A stretch of DNA of 27,069 bases from Acholeplasmataceae bacterium UBA5617 (GTDB taxonomy: Bacteria > Bacillota_I > Bacilli_A > Acholeplasmatales > Acholeplasmataceae). Below the pieces are notes generated by a model that had not been told where the DNA came from, ran no database searches, and saw only the letters and a program-made list of their open reading frames with translations. The translations under genes were made by a program, and so were the position numbers. Positions 20,498-27,069 of this stretch are shown here, one piece after another (the first letter of the stretch is position 1; each line of letters begins with the position of its first letter). The DNA is taken from positions 1 through 27,069 of the forward strand of contig DIKN01000126.1 in NCBI GenBank assembly GCA_002424575.1, in the 5' to 3' direction.

Positions 20498-22984
20498 ATG
20501 CTTAAACGAACTGTTATCACACAACAAAATGTAGGATACTACTTCCCACTCTTTAATTTAAAGGGGCTAAGATCGTCTATCACACCATATTTTGGCGGTG
20601 ATCTCAAGTTGGATCATCACCACTACTTTTTAGAACCTACAACTGAAGTTGATCTCTATCAAAACATCATGTCACGAAACGTGATCGTTTCAGTCAACGA
20701 CAAACATTACTTTATGAATGGTCAAACAGCGCACCAACAACATGACGTTCTCTCGACTGAGGTCGGATTGCTCTACCAAAAGGTGATCAGAAAAAGTGAT
20801 GCGATCACATTCGAAGTCACTTCATTCGTTGCTGAAAAAGACAATGTTGAACTTCATGAAATCGTGTTAACCAATCCATTGAATCATCCTCTAAACATTC
20901 AAGTGACCACAGCGATTCCGATGTATGGGAGAAGCGCTGATAATCTAAGAGATCATCGCCATGTCACATCTCTTTTATCGCGCATTCACACCACGACGCA
21001 TGGTGTTTTCAATCAACCCACCCTCTCTTTTGATGAAAGAGGACATAAGATTAACCATCACATCTACAGTGTTCAAGCATCCAGTGAACAGATGAACATT
21101 CAAGGATTCATACCCATACTTGATGATTTTATCGCAGGAGGATCACTTCATTATCCAAAAGGCTTACATAACCTTAAATCTGCAGGCTATAAAACACAAG
21201 GATACGAAGCGATGGGCGCGATTCAATTTGAACCGATCACCCTAGAACCGCATCAATCCATCACACTCTATGTAGGTTTAGGCATTCACGAGAAAAAATC
21301 TGAAGCTCATGCAACTCATCAATGGTTGAATCCTTCAGCTTTTCATGATGAATTAAAACGCGTTCAAGATTTTTTTACATCCTACGTATCAGGTTTATCT
21401 TTCCATATCGCAGATGCAGCGATATCCAAAAACCTCTCCTGGGTCGTACTCCAGCCCATGCTAAGACGTTACTTTGGTAACTCCTATTTACCGCATCATG
21501 ACTATGGTCGTGGTGGTAAGGGCTGGAGAGACCTGTGGCAAGATTTACTTGCCTTGATCATGATGAACGACGAATCAGTCAAAGACTTGCTTCACAATAA
21601 CTTTTTAGGTGTTCGTATCGATGGATCGAATGCCACCATCATCGGTGATCGTCCTGGTGAATTTAAAGCCGATCGCAACATGATCACGCGCGTTTGGTCG
21701 GATCATGGTGCATGGCCATTACTCACGGTGAAAATGTATCTTGATGAAACGGGTGATCTTGATTTCTTATTGAAGAAACAGGGCTACTTCCAAGATCAAT
21801 TCACGCATTACACAAAGAAAACAAGACCCTATACATCCAATCGCGTCTTAACACACGATCACAAACCCTATGAAGGAACCATTTTAGAACATCTTTTGTT
21901 ACAAAATTTGGTTGGACATCACAACATCGGTGCACACGGTTTTGTTAGACTTGAAGACGCAGACTGGAATGATGGTTTAGATATGGCACATGACAAGGGT
22001 GAAACGGTTGCATTTACCCACATGTATGCCAACAATCTTTTAGAACTAGCAGACATGATCAGCCATCTACCCAATGGTTCAATTGAATTATTTAAAGAAA
22101 TGAAGATGCTTTTATCGGATCGTGTTGATCTAGAACATTATTTTCAAACACTACTCTCATTTACTGGAGAGACCATATTCATCCCTAAAGACCAGATAGT
22201 CAGTACATTAAAGAGCCTTGCACAATCACGCATTGAACATCTTCGACATAAGGGTTTCATTCATGATCGTTTCATCAGCTATTACAACAATGATGGTGAA
22301 AATGCTGACAGTGAAAAATCATTGAATTTAACAGGTCAAGCGATGGCACTTTTATCGCATACACCGACCGATGAACAAGCTAAAAAAATCGCACACACGA
22401 CAAAAACGATGCTTTTTGATCGCAAGCGTGGCGGTTATGCACTCAATACAAACTATCACAGTGTATTAACCAACATGGGTCGTGCTTACGGTTTTGCTTA
22501 TGGTCATAAAGAAAATGGCGCCGTCTTTTCTCACATGGCGATGATGTATGCTTATGGCTTATATCGCTATCATCTTGTTCATGAAGCTAGAGAAGTTTGG
22601 GCAACACTCATCAAGCGTGCGATGCATCCAAAAGCTCATCTTCTTGTAGGTATTCCTGAATATTTTACGGACCGTGGAATTGGCATGTATCCTTATTTAA
22701 CGGGATCAGCATCATGGTTATTAAAACTGATCCGTACAGAAGTCTTTGGCATTCAGATGCGTTATGGCAAACTTTATCTCGAACCAAAACTCACACGAAA
22801 AGATTTCTACAGAAACAAAGCTTCAGTGACAACCTATATCTTTAAACAGCTGACAACCATTACTTATCATCGACCACATGATGAACAAGGTCCTTATCAG
22901 GTCGATAGAATGCTCATGAATGGTCAAGAGATCAAACAAGGCATCACGCATGTTCAGGGTTCTATTGAGGTGTATCTGCGATGA
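20498..22984 (+). CDS. GH94 disaccharide phosphorylase, probably laminaribiose phosphorylase
   Basis: The protein has 828 residues. An N-terminal beta-sandwich (about 1-270) leads through a linker helix to the (alpha/alpha)6 barrel: GRGGKGWRDLWQDLLALI, GDRPGEFKAD, then DADWNDGLDM with the general acid Asp492 in DWND (489-492). GH94 enzymes use phosphate to split beta-glucosides into glucose-1-phosphate and a shorter sugar. Linkage cannot be read from motifs. Context (two GH16 enzymes, GH30) and the known laminaribiose phosphorylase of Acholeplasma laidlawii suggest beta-1,3-glucobiose; cellobiose or chitobiose remain possible. AGGTG at 20487-20491 supports ATG 20498 over GTG 20489. The stop overlaps the cupin start as ATGA. 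Confidence 0.85.
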   Translation: MLKRTVITQQNVGYYFPLFNLKGLRSSITPYFGGDLKLDHHHYFLEPTTEVDLYQNIMSRNVIVSVNDKHYFMNGQTAHQQHDVLSTEVGLLYQKVIRKSDAITFEVTSFVAEKDNVELHEIVLTNPLNHPLNIQVTTAIPMYGRSADNLRDHRHVTSLLSRIHTTTHGVFNQPTLSFDERGHKINHHIYSVQASSEQMNIQGFIPILDDFIAGGSLHYPKGLHNLKSAGYKTQGYEAMGAIQFEPITLEPHQSITLYVGLGIHEKKSEAHATHQWLNPSAFHDELKRVQDFFTSYVSGLSFHIADAAISKNLSWVVLQPMLRRYFGNSYLPHHDYGRGGKGWRDLWQDLLALIMMNDESVKDLLHNNFLGVRIDGSNATIIGDRPGEFKADRNMITRVWSDHGAWPLLTVKMYLDETGDLDFLLKKQGYFQDQFTHYTKKTRPYTSNRVLTHDHKPYEGTILEHLLLQNLVGHHNIGAHGFVRLEDADWNDGLDMAHDKGETVAFTHMYANNLLELADMISHLPNGSIELFKEMKMLLSDRVDLEHYFQTLLSFTGETIFIPKDQIVSTLKSLAQSRIEHLRHKGFIHDRFISYYNNDGENADSEKSLNLTGQAMALLSHTPTDEQAKKIAHTTKTMLFDRKRGGYALNTNYHSVLTNMGRAYGFAYGHKENGAVFSHMAMMYAYGLYRYHLVHEAREVWATLIKRAMHPKAHLLVGIPEYFTDRGIGMYPYLTGSASWLLKLIRTEVFGIQMRYGKLYLEPKLTRKDFYRNKASVTTYIFKQLTTITYHRPHDEQGPYQVDRMLMNGQEIKQGITHVQGSIEVYLR

Positions 22985-23400
22985 AATATGTTGACATTCA
23001 CAGTTTTGATGATATCGGGTATCACAAACTTTTTGCCTATAACACATGGCGCGTCGCCATGCTCAACTATATCGATGAGCTCGAAGTTGAAAACATTGCA
23101 TATGTCGAAGCGCATGCTGAAACCGATGAAGCATTTGTTCTATTAGAAGGACATTGTGTCCTCTATTTTGCAGAAGTGATTCATGGAAAAATCAAGACCA
23201 TGTGTTATGAAGTTTTAAAACCCAATAAAGTGTATCGCATCCCCAAAGGTATATATCATACGCACACATTAAGCCATGATGCGAAACTCCTCATCATCGA
23301 AGAAGAAAATACGTCGTATCAAAACTCGCCACGTGTCTATATCGATGATGATGCGCGTCAATTACTTCGTCAAGCCTATAAGGAGGCATGTCATGTATAA
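22981..23400 (+). CDS. Single-domain cupin protein
   Basis: The protein has 139 residues. Cupin motif 1 is HAETDEAFVLLEG (45-57), and motif 2 is YRIPKGIYHTHTL (85-97). Probable metal ligands are His45, Glu50 and His93. It has no other domain or signal peptide. Cupins of this size include sugar isomerases, mutarotase-like and sugar-binding proteins; none is clearly indicated. Its position between the phosphorylase (ATGA overlap) and GH16 (8-base overlap) implies a role with the released sugars, such as anomer or epimer conversion. Confidence 0.8.
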   Translation: MKYVDIHSFDDIGYHKLFAYNTWRVAMLNYIDELEVENIAYVEAHAETDEAFVLLEGHCVLYFAEVIHGKIKTMCYEVLKPNKVYRIPKGIYHTHTLSHDAKLLIIEEENTSYQNSPRVYIDDDARQLLRQAYKEACHV

Positions 23401-24112
23401 ATTAGTGTGGGAGGATACCTTTCAAAAACCGGGTCGTCCCAATGAAGAACTGTGGAATATTGAAGTGGCTGGACATGGTTTTGGCAATAACGAACAACAG
23501 TTCTACACCGATCGATTTAAAAATGTTAATGTTCAAGATGGTATCTTATCCATCGTCGCTCGTCAAGAAAAATTTGAACATCGCAACTACACGTCAGCAA
23601 AGTTAACAACGCGTCATAAAAAACATATTCAATATGGACGGATCGAAGTGATGGCGAAACTCCCAACTGGAAAAGGAACATGGCCTGCGATATGGTTTCT
23701 AGGGACCAACATCGATGAAGTAGGTTGGCCTGCCTGTGGTGAGATTGATCTCATGGAGCATGTAGGACACAATCCTGAGCAGATTCACTTCTCCCTTCAT
23801 TCAAGGACCAATCACCACTTGATTGGGAATCAGCCAACACTCGCTCTCAAAATACCAGGAATTTTAAATGGTTTTCATGAATATGCGGTGGATTGGAGCG
23901 AACAATCTTTCATCTTTTATATCGATAAAAAGGAAATTGTACGCTTTAATAAAAAGGATTACATTCCGAAAGCTGAATGGCCATTCGATCAACCGTTTTA
24001 CTTGATTTTAAACCTCGCTATCGGGGGCACATGGGGTGGACCCATCGATGATAAGATTTTCCCGATGACGATGCAATTTCAGTATGTGAAGGTTTATGAA
24101 AGAAGTGTATAA
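23393..24112 (+). CDS. GH16 beta-glucanase (laminarinase-type), cytoplasmic
   Basis: The protein has 239 residues and is a single GH16 domain. The active site GEIDLMEHVG has nucleophile Glu117, Asp119 and acid/base Glu122. WEDTF, NNEQQFYT, GRIEVMAKLPTGKGTWPAIWFLG and NLAIGGTWGGP follow the endo-beta-1,3-glucanase pattern closely. No signal peptide, so it should cut imported beta-1,3-gluco-oligosaccharides into sizes the phosphorylase can use. AAGGAGG (23380-23386) and an 8-base overlap with the cupin stop fix ATG 23393; a long upstream frame extension is spurious. It differs from the copy at 13489. Confidence 0.92.
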   Translation: MYKLVWEDTFQKPGRPNEELWNIEVAGHGFGNNEQQFYTDRFKNVNVQDGILSIVARQEKFEHRNYTSAKLTTRHKKHIQYGRIEVMAKLPTGKGTWPAIWFLGTNIDEVGWPACGEIDLMEHVGHNPEQIHFSLHSRTNHHLIGNQPTLALKIPGILNGFHEYAVDWSEQSFIFYIDKKEIVRFNKKDYIPKAEWPFDQPFYLILNLAIGGTWGGPIDDKIFPMTMQFQYVKVYERSV

Positions 24113-24115
24113 GTC

Positions 24116-25132
24116 TTGAACGATCGTAAAAACATTTACATGATTGCCAAAGAACTTCATCTTTCACCATCGACCATCTCCAAGGTTCTTAATCGAACAG
24201 GATCGGTGAGTCAAAAAACACGAGATCGCGTGCTTACCTACATTCAAACGGTGGGTTATGTCCCTCAATCTTCAGCGCGTAAACTCAAATCCAAACGTTC
24301 TTATACGATTGGAGTCGTGTTCACTGAAGAATCGAATGTCGGTTTGGAGCACTCATTCTTTTCATCTATTTTGCAGCACTTTAAGACTTATTTGGAAAAA
24401 CAAGGTTATGAACTCGCGTTTATCGTCACCAAATTAGGTGAACATCAGATGAGTTATTACGAATGGTGTTTGAATAAACGTGTGGATGGTATCTATATCG
24501 TCGTAGGCAATTATAGCGATCAAGGTTTATACGAACTGGTTGGAAAAGAGATCCCTTGTATTTCAACCGATATGATTTTACCGGGTTTACACACCGTGAT
24601 CTCCGATAATGCTCAAGGGATAAGTCTCGCCTTGGAGTATGTCAAATCTCGAATTAGAAAAGATAAAATCGCTTTAATTGCAGGACCCGAGTCTTCAAAA
24701 GCCTTTCATGAACGCGTCATGTACTTTCATCAATTTGGTCAAGCTTTAGGGTTTGATACCAAACATGTTGTGTATACAGAGTCATTTGGTTTTACATCGG
24801 GTTACCAAGCGATGCAGCAACTTTTAGAGCGTTGTCAGCCAGAAGTTGTCCTCGTCAATTCGGATGATCTTGCACTCGGTGCACTCAAGTGCACACAAGA
24901 GAGAGGTCTACGTGTTCCAGATGATATTCAGTTTATCGGCTTTGATGACATCGCATTTGCAAAACATTTTACCCCCAGTTTGACGACGATCAAACAGGAT
25001 CGAAAATTGCTTGGAGAAACAGCAGCAAGTTTACTCATTCATATGATTGAACATCCGGATGCGGTTGTTCAAGAAATCACCAAATGCCCTGTATCGCTCA
25101 TTATTCGTGAATCCACCAAGGAGGCATTATGA
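24116..25132 (+). CDS. LacI-family regulator of the beta-glucan locus
   Basis: The protein has 338 residues. The helix-turn-helix is IYMIAKELHLSPSTISKVLN (about 7-26), with the hinge VPQSSARKLKSKRS (about 49-62), then the periplasmic-binding-type effector domain ending in DDIQFIGFDDIAFAKHFTPSLTTI. It should bind GAAANCGNTTTC operators at both ends of the operon and be released by a gluco-oligosaccharide. The start is TTG at 24116 because the next ATG (24140) would remove the first helix. The TTG and a weak ribosome site 3 bases after the GH16 stop suggest low expression by coupling. It overlaps the GH30 start as ATGA. Being inside the operon, it is autoregulated. Confidence 0.9.
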   Translation: MNDRKNIYMIAKELHLSPSTISKVLNRTGSVSQKTRDRVLTYIQTVGYVPQSSARKLKSKRSYTIGVVFTEESNVGLEHSFFSSILQHFKTYLEKQGYELAFIVTKLGEHQMSYYEWCLNKRVDGIYIVVGNYSDQGLYELVGKEIPCISTDMILPGLHTVISDNAQGISLALEYVKSRIRKDKIALIAGPESSKAFHERVMYFHQFGQALGFDTKHVVYTESFGFTSGYQAMQQLLERCQPEVVLVNSDDLALGALKCTQERGLRVPDDIQFIGFDDIAFAKHFTPSLTTIKQDRKLLGETAASLLIHMIEHPDAVVQEITKCPVSLIIRESTKEAL

Positions 25133-26562
25133 AACGATGGGTTTCCATGTTGTTGGTCATTCTGTTCATCGTCATCTTGATGGGATGTAAAGAGGAGGAA
25201 TCAACACCCGTGACAATCAAAGATTATCAAATCACTGCTTATTATACTAAAGGCAATAAAGAATTATTGCTTGCTGAACAACCTGTATTTTACACCGATC
25301 AAAACGGTGCGGATCGCATCACCAAGTTATCCATCGATTCCACACGTTTATTTCAAGAGATGGATGGATTTGGTGCAGCAATGACAGAATCATCTGCGTA
25401 TCTATTTAGTCAAATGTCTGAACAAGATCGTCAAACGGTTTTACAGGACTTGTTTGGTGAACAAGGGATTGGTATCAGTTTTGTGAGACTTCCTATGGGA
25501 GCATCCGATTTTGCATTATCCAATTATTCCTATAGTGATTTACCTGAAGGTCAAACAGATCTCGAGATGGCGCATTTCACACTCGAACGCGATCAACAAT
25601 ACGTGATCCCTATGCTTAAAGAAATGCTTGCGATTAACCCGAATGTCAAAATTGTTGCATCACCATGGTCTGCACCAGGATGGATGAAGACAACGGGTAC
25701 GATGAACGGTGGATCTTTAAAGAATGAATACATGGACGCCTACGTGAAATATTTCGTCAAATTCATTCAAGGTTATGCTTTAGAAGGTATTGATATCTTC
25801 GCGGTGACACCTCAAAACGAACCTCTTCATCAAACAACCAATTATCCCACGATGTATATGACCGCACAACAACAATTGACATTCGTGATTAAACTCAAAC
25901 ATGCCTTTGATCAAGCAAATCTTGATACACTGATCATCACTTATGATCATAACTGGGACCAACCCAACTACCCGATGCAAATCTTAGCATCGACCAATGG
26001 CTATAATGCAGTTGCAGGTTCAGGTTTTCACTGTTATGGTGGTCAAGTGAGTGCGCAAGCTCAAGTTGCTGAAACATATCCCGATAAAGGTATATGGTTT
26101 ACCGAATGTTCAGGTGGAGGTTGGGCAACCGATTTTGCAGCAAATATGACATGGAATTTAGAAAATGTCTTTATCGGTTCGATCAATCATTTTGCTAAAG
26201 GTGTCTTGATGTGGAATCTTGCATTAGACGACCAAGATGGTCCAAAAAATGGAGGATGTCCCAATTGTCGTGGTGTTGTCACGATTCATGAAGATGGTTC
26301 ATACACCAGAAACGAAGAATATTACTTCATCGGACATTTCAGTGCTTTTGTCAAACAAGGTGCAAGACGGATTCACACAGAAACAACCAATGTCAATGTG
26401 TTTGCAACCGCATTTAAAAACCCCGATGGGTCACTTGTTGTGGTAGCCCACAACAAATTAAGAAGTTCATCATCGATCAATCTCATCATCGATGGTGCAA
26501 AAGCAAATATTGAAATTCCTGCATCAACCTCTGTGACCTTTGTGATCACAGAAAAAGCGTGA
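25129..26562 (+). CDS. GH30 glycosidase lipoprotein (beta-1,6-glucanase or beta-glucosidase type)
   Basis: The protein has 477 residues. An N-terminal hydrophobic segment ends in the lipobox LMGC, so Cys20 is lipidated and the enzyme is held on the outer face of the membrane. The barrel begins MDGFGAAMTESSA. Acid/base is Glu231 in TPQNEP and nucleophile Glu326 in WFTECSGGG. The C-terminal beta domain (about 400-477) is typical of GH30. Members of this type cut beta-1,6-glucan or beta-glucosides; with GH16 and GH94 partners, removal of beta-1,6 branches from laminarin-like glucan is a reasonable guess. AAGGAGG is upstream; the start overlaps the LacI stop. Confidence 0.88.
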   Translation: MKRWVSMLLVILFIVILMGCKEEESTPVTIKDYQITAYYTKGNKELLLAEQPVFYTDQNGADRITKLSIDSTRLFQEMDGFGAAMTESSAYLFSQMSEQDRQTVLQDLFGEQGIGISFVRLPMGASDFALSNYSYSDLPEGQTDLEMAHFTLERDQQYVIPMLKEMLAINPNVKIVASPWSAPGWMKTTGTMNGGSLKNEYMDAYVKYFVKFIQGYALEGIDIFAVTPQNEPLHQTTNYPTMYMTAQQQLTFVIKLKHAFDQANLDTLIITYDHNWDQPNYPMQILASTNGYNAVAGSGFHCYGGQVSAQAQVAETYPDKGIWFTECSGGGWATDFAANMTWNLENVFIGSINHFAKGVLMWNLALDDQDGPKNGGCPNCRGVVTIHEDGSYTRNEEYYFIGHFSAFVKQGARRIHTETTNVNVFATAFKNPDGSLVVVAHNKLRSSSSINLIIDGAKANIEIPASTSVTFVITEKA

Positions 26563-26589
26563 GACGAACTTAAGAAAAAAAGTGTGATA

Positions 26590-26603
26590 GGGAACCGATT
26601 TCC
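26590..26603. promoter_or_regulatory. LacI-type operator O4
   Basis: GGGAACCGATTTCC differs from O3 by one base (third position). Core matches the consensus at 9 of 10 fixed bases. Confidence 0.7.
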
Positions 26604-26626
26604 TTTATACTTTGTTAAAAACAATC

Positions 26627-26638
26627 GTAAACGCTTAC
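26627..26638. promoter_or_regulatory. LacI/CcpA-type operator O5
   Basis: GTAAACGCTTAC fits at 8 of 10 and is the most cre-like of the set (CGTAAACGCTTACA), so it may instead be a catabolite repression site. Confidence 0.5.
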
Positions 26639-26647
26639 ACATGTTAC

Positions 26648-26659
26648 TAAAACGATTTC
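26648..26659. promoter_or_regulatory. LacI-type operator O6
   Basis: TAAAACGATTTC matches at 9 of 10 fixed bases, centred 21 bases (two helical turns) after O5. Confidence 0.65.
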
Positions 26660-26677
26660 GTTTCTTAATAATTTCTA

Positions 26678-26706
26678 TTGAAATCGTTTTCAGGCAATGG
26701 TATAAT
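26678..26706 (+). promoter_or_regulatory. Promoter of the solute-binding protein gene
   Basis: TTGAAA (26678-26683) and TATAAT (26701-26706) have a 17-base spacer. Operator O7 covers the -35 box. Confidence 0.8.
26680..26691. promoter_or_regulatory. LacI-type operator O7 over the -35 box
   Basis: GAAATCGTTTTC matches GAAANCGNTTTC fully and is centred 32 bases after O6. Binding here would block RNA polymerase directly. Confidence 0.8.
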
Positions 26707-26753
26707 TGAGTTGGTTAAAACCAAACTCATATACATAAAATAGGAGGAAAAAA

Positions 26754-27069
26754 ATGAGAAAGTATTTAGTGCTTTTACTAGTAATCGCAGTTGCATTGAC
26801 AATTGCTGGTTGCGGCAAAAAGTATGAAGCTCTTGACACCAACGTTACTGGTGAAATCAGCATTATGCTTTGGTCTGGTGATGGTCAGTTCTACCAAAAT
26901 ATTGGTAAACAAACTTATGCTCCAGAAGACCTAACCGGTCAAAACCAAGCAACCATCTATGCGGTGGCTAAAGCATTCAATGAAATTTACCCGAATGTTA
27001 AAGTCAACGTTTATGCAAAACAAGCTGGTCCTAATGATGGCGGCGTTTCTTGGGAACAAGAACGCGAAA
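26754..27069 (+). CDS. ABC sugar transporter solute-binding lipoprotein (partial, 5' end)
   Basis: 105 codons are visible and the gene runs past the window end. The signal peptide ends in the lipobox IAGC with Cys20 as lipid anchor. GEISIMLWSGDG and YAVAKAFNEIYPNVKVNVYAK match the start of family 1 extracellular solute-binding proteins for oligosaccharides. It should capture glucan fragments made outside and hand them to permeases expected just downstream. AGGAGG lies 7 bases before ATG 26754. Four LacI-type operators in its upstream region tie it to the glucan operon, although it has its own promoter. Confidence 0.88.
   Translation, partial: MRKYLVLLLVIAVALTIAGCGKKYEALDTNVTGEISIMLWSGDGQFYQNIGKQTYAPEDLTGQNQATIYAVAKAFNEIYPNVKVNVYAKQAGPNDGGVSWEQERE

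Noticed and set aside
23276..23392. N-terminal extension of the second GH16 protein
   Set aside because: It overlaps the cupin gene in another frame; AAGGAGG and homology both place the start at 23393.
1..27069. CRISPR arrays, tRNA or rRNA genes, insertion sequences
   Set aside because: No regularly spaced repeats, cloverleaf sequences, rRNA segments or transposase genes were seen on either strand.

Overview
The window looks like chromosome from a low-GC Gram-positive relative, most likely an Acholeplasma-like mollicute or a close Firmicutes lineage. The reasons are AT-rich DNA, TTGACA/TATAAT promoters, strong AGGAGG ribosome sites, lipobox lipoproteins and a GH94 phosphorylase set like the one known in Acholeplasma. 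TGA is a normal stop (for example the phosphorylase stop at 22982-22984) and Trp is TGG, so the standard code applies. Taxonomy is inference; no rRNA or tRNA gene is visible.

Region 1 (1-6890) is an AT-rich accessory block, all on the plus strand. It holds the tail of a GNAT acetyltransferase, a J-domain protein with an unrecognised N-terminus, and a PD-(D/E)XK nuclease-like protein. These are followed by a MerR regulator joined to a VIT-VWA protein, a SigA-like alternative sigma factor, and a 103-residue protein of unknown function. A TTACGTAA palindrome lies upstream of the J-protein gene and in the MerR promoter.

Region 2 (6892-11250) begins with a TipA/Mta-type MerR gene that has a textbook 19-bp-spacer promoter and an in-frame internal start that could yield a free TipAS domain. 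It is followed by a dead DUF1232 gene. Next is a tightly coupled operon with repeated 4-base ATGA overlaps: RNase III-like protein, GNAT, P-loop kinase-like protein, DUF5131 protein and patatin phospholipase.

Region 3 (11271-20370) is mixed housekeeping and metabolism. It contains a minus-strand flavodoxin/FMN-binding pair, an isoprenoid-synthase-like gene, a GH16 glucanase, a polyamine-type acetyltransferase with a GH20-like hexosaminidase, and an AraC/GyrI regulator. GDPD, deoxynucleoside kinase, a small membrane protein and an S51 peptidase follow. Most units end in clear intrinsic terminators.

Region 4 (20390-27069) is a beta-glucan utilisation locus. Five tightly packed genes (GH94 phosphorylase, cupin, GH16, LacI regulator, GH30 lipoprotein) are followed by the start of a sugar-ABC solute-binding lipoprotein gene. 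Seven copies of a GAAANCGNTTTC-type operator flank the two promoters. The inferred pathway is surface trimming by GH30, import by the ABC system, cytoplasmic cleavage by leaderless GH16 enzymes, phosphorolysis by GH94, and repression by the operon's own LacI protein.
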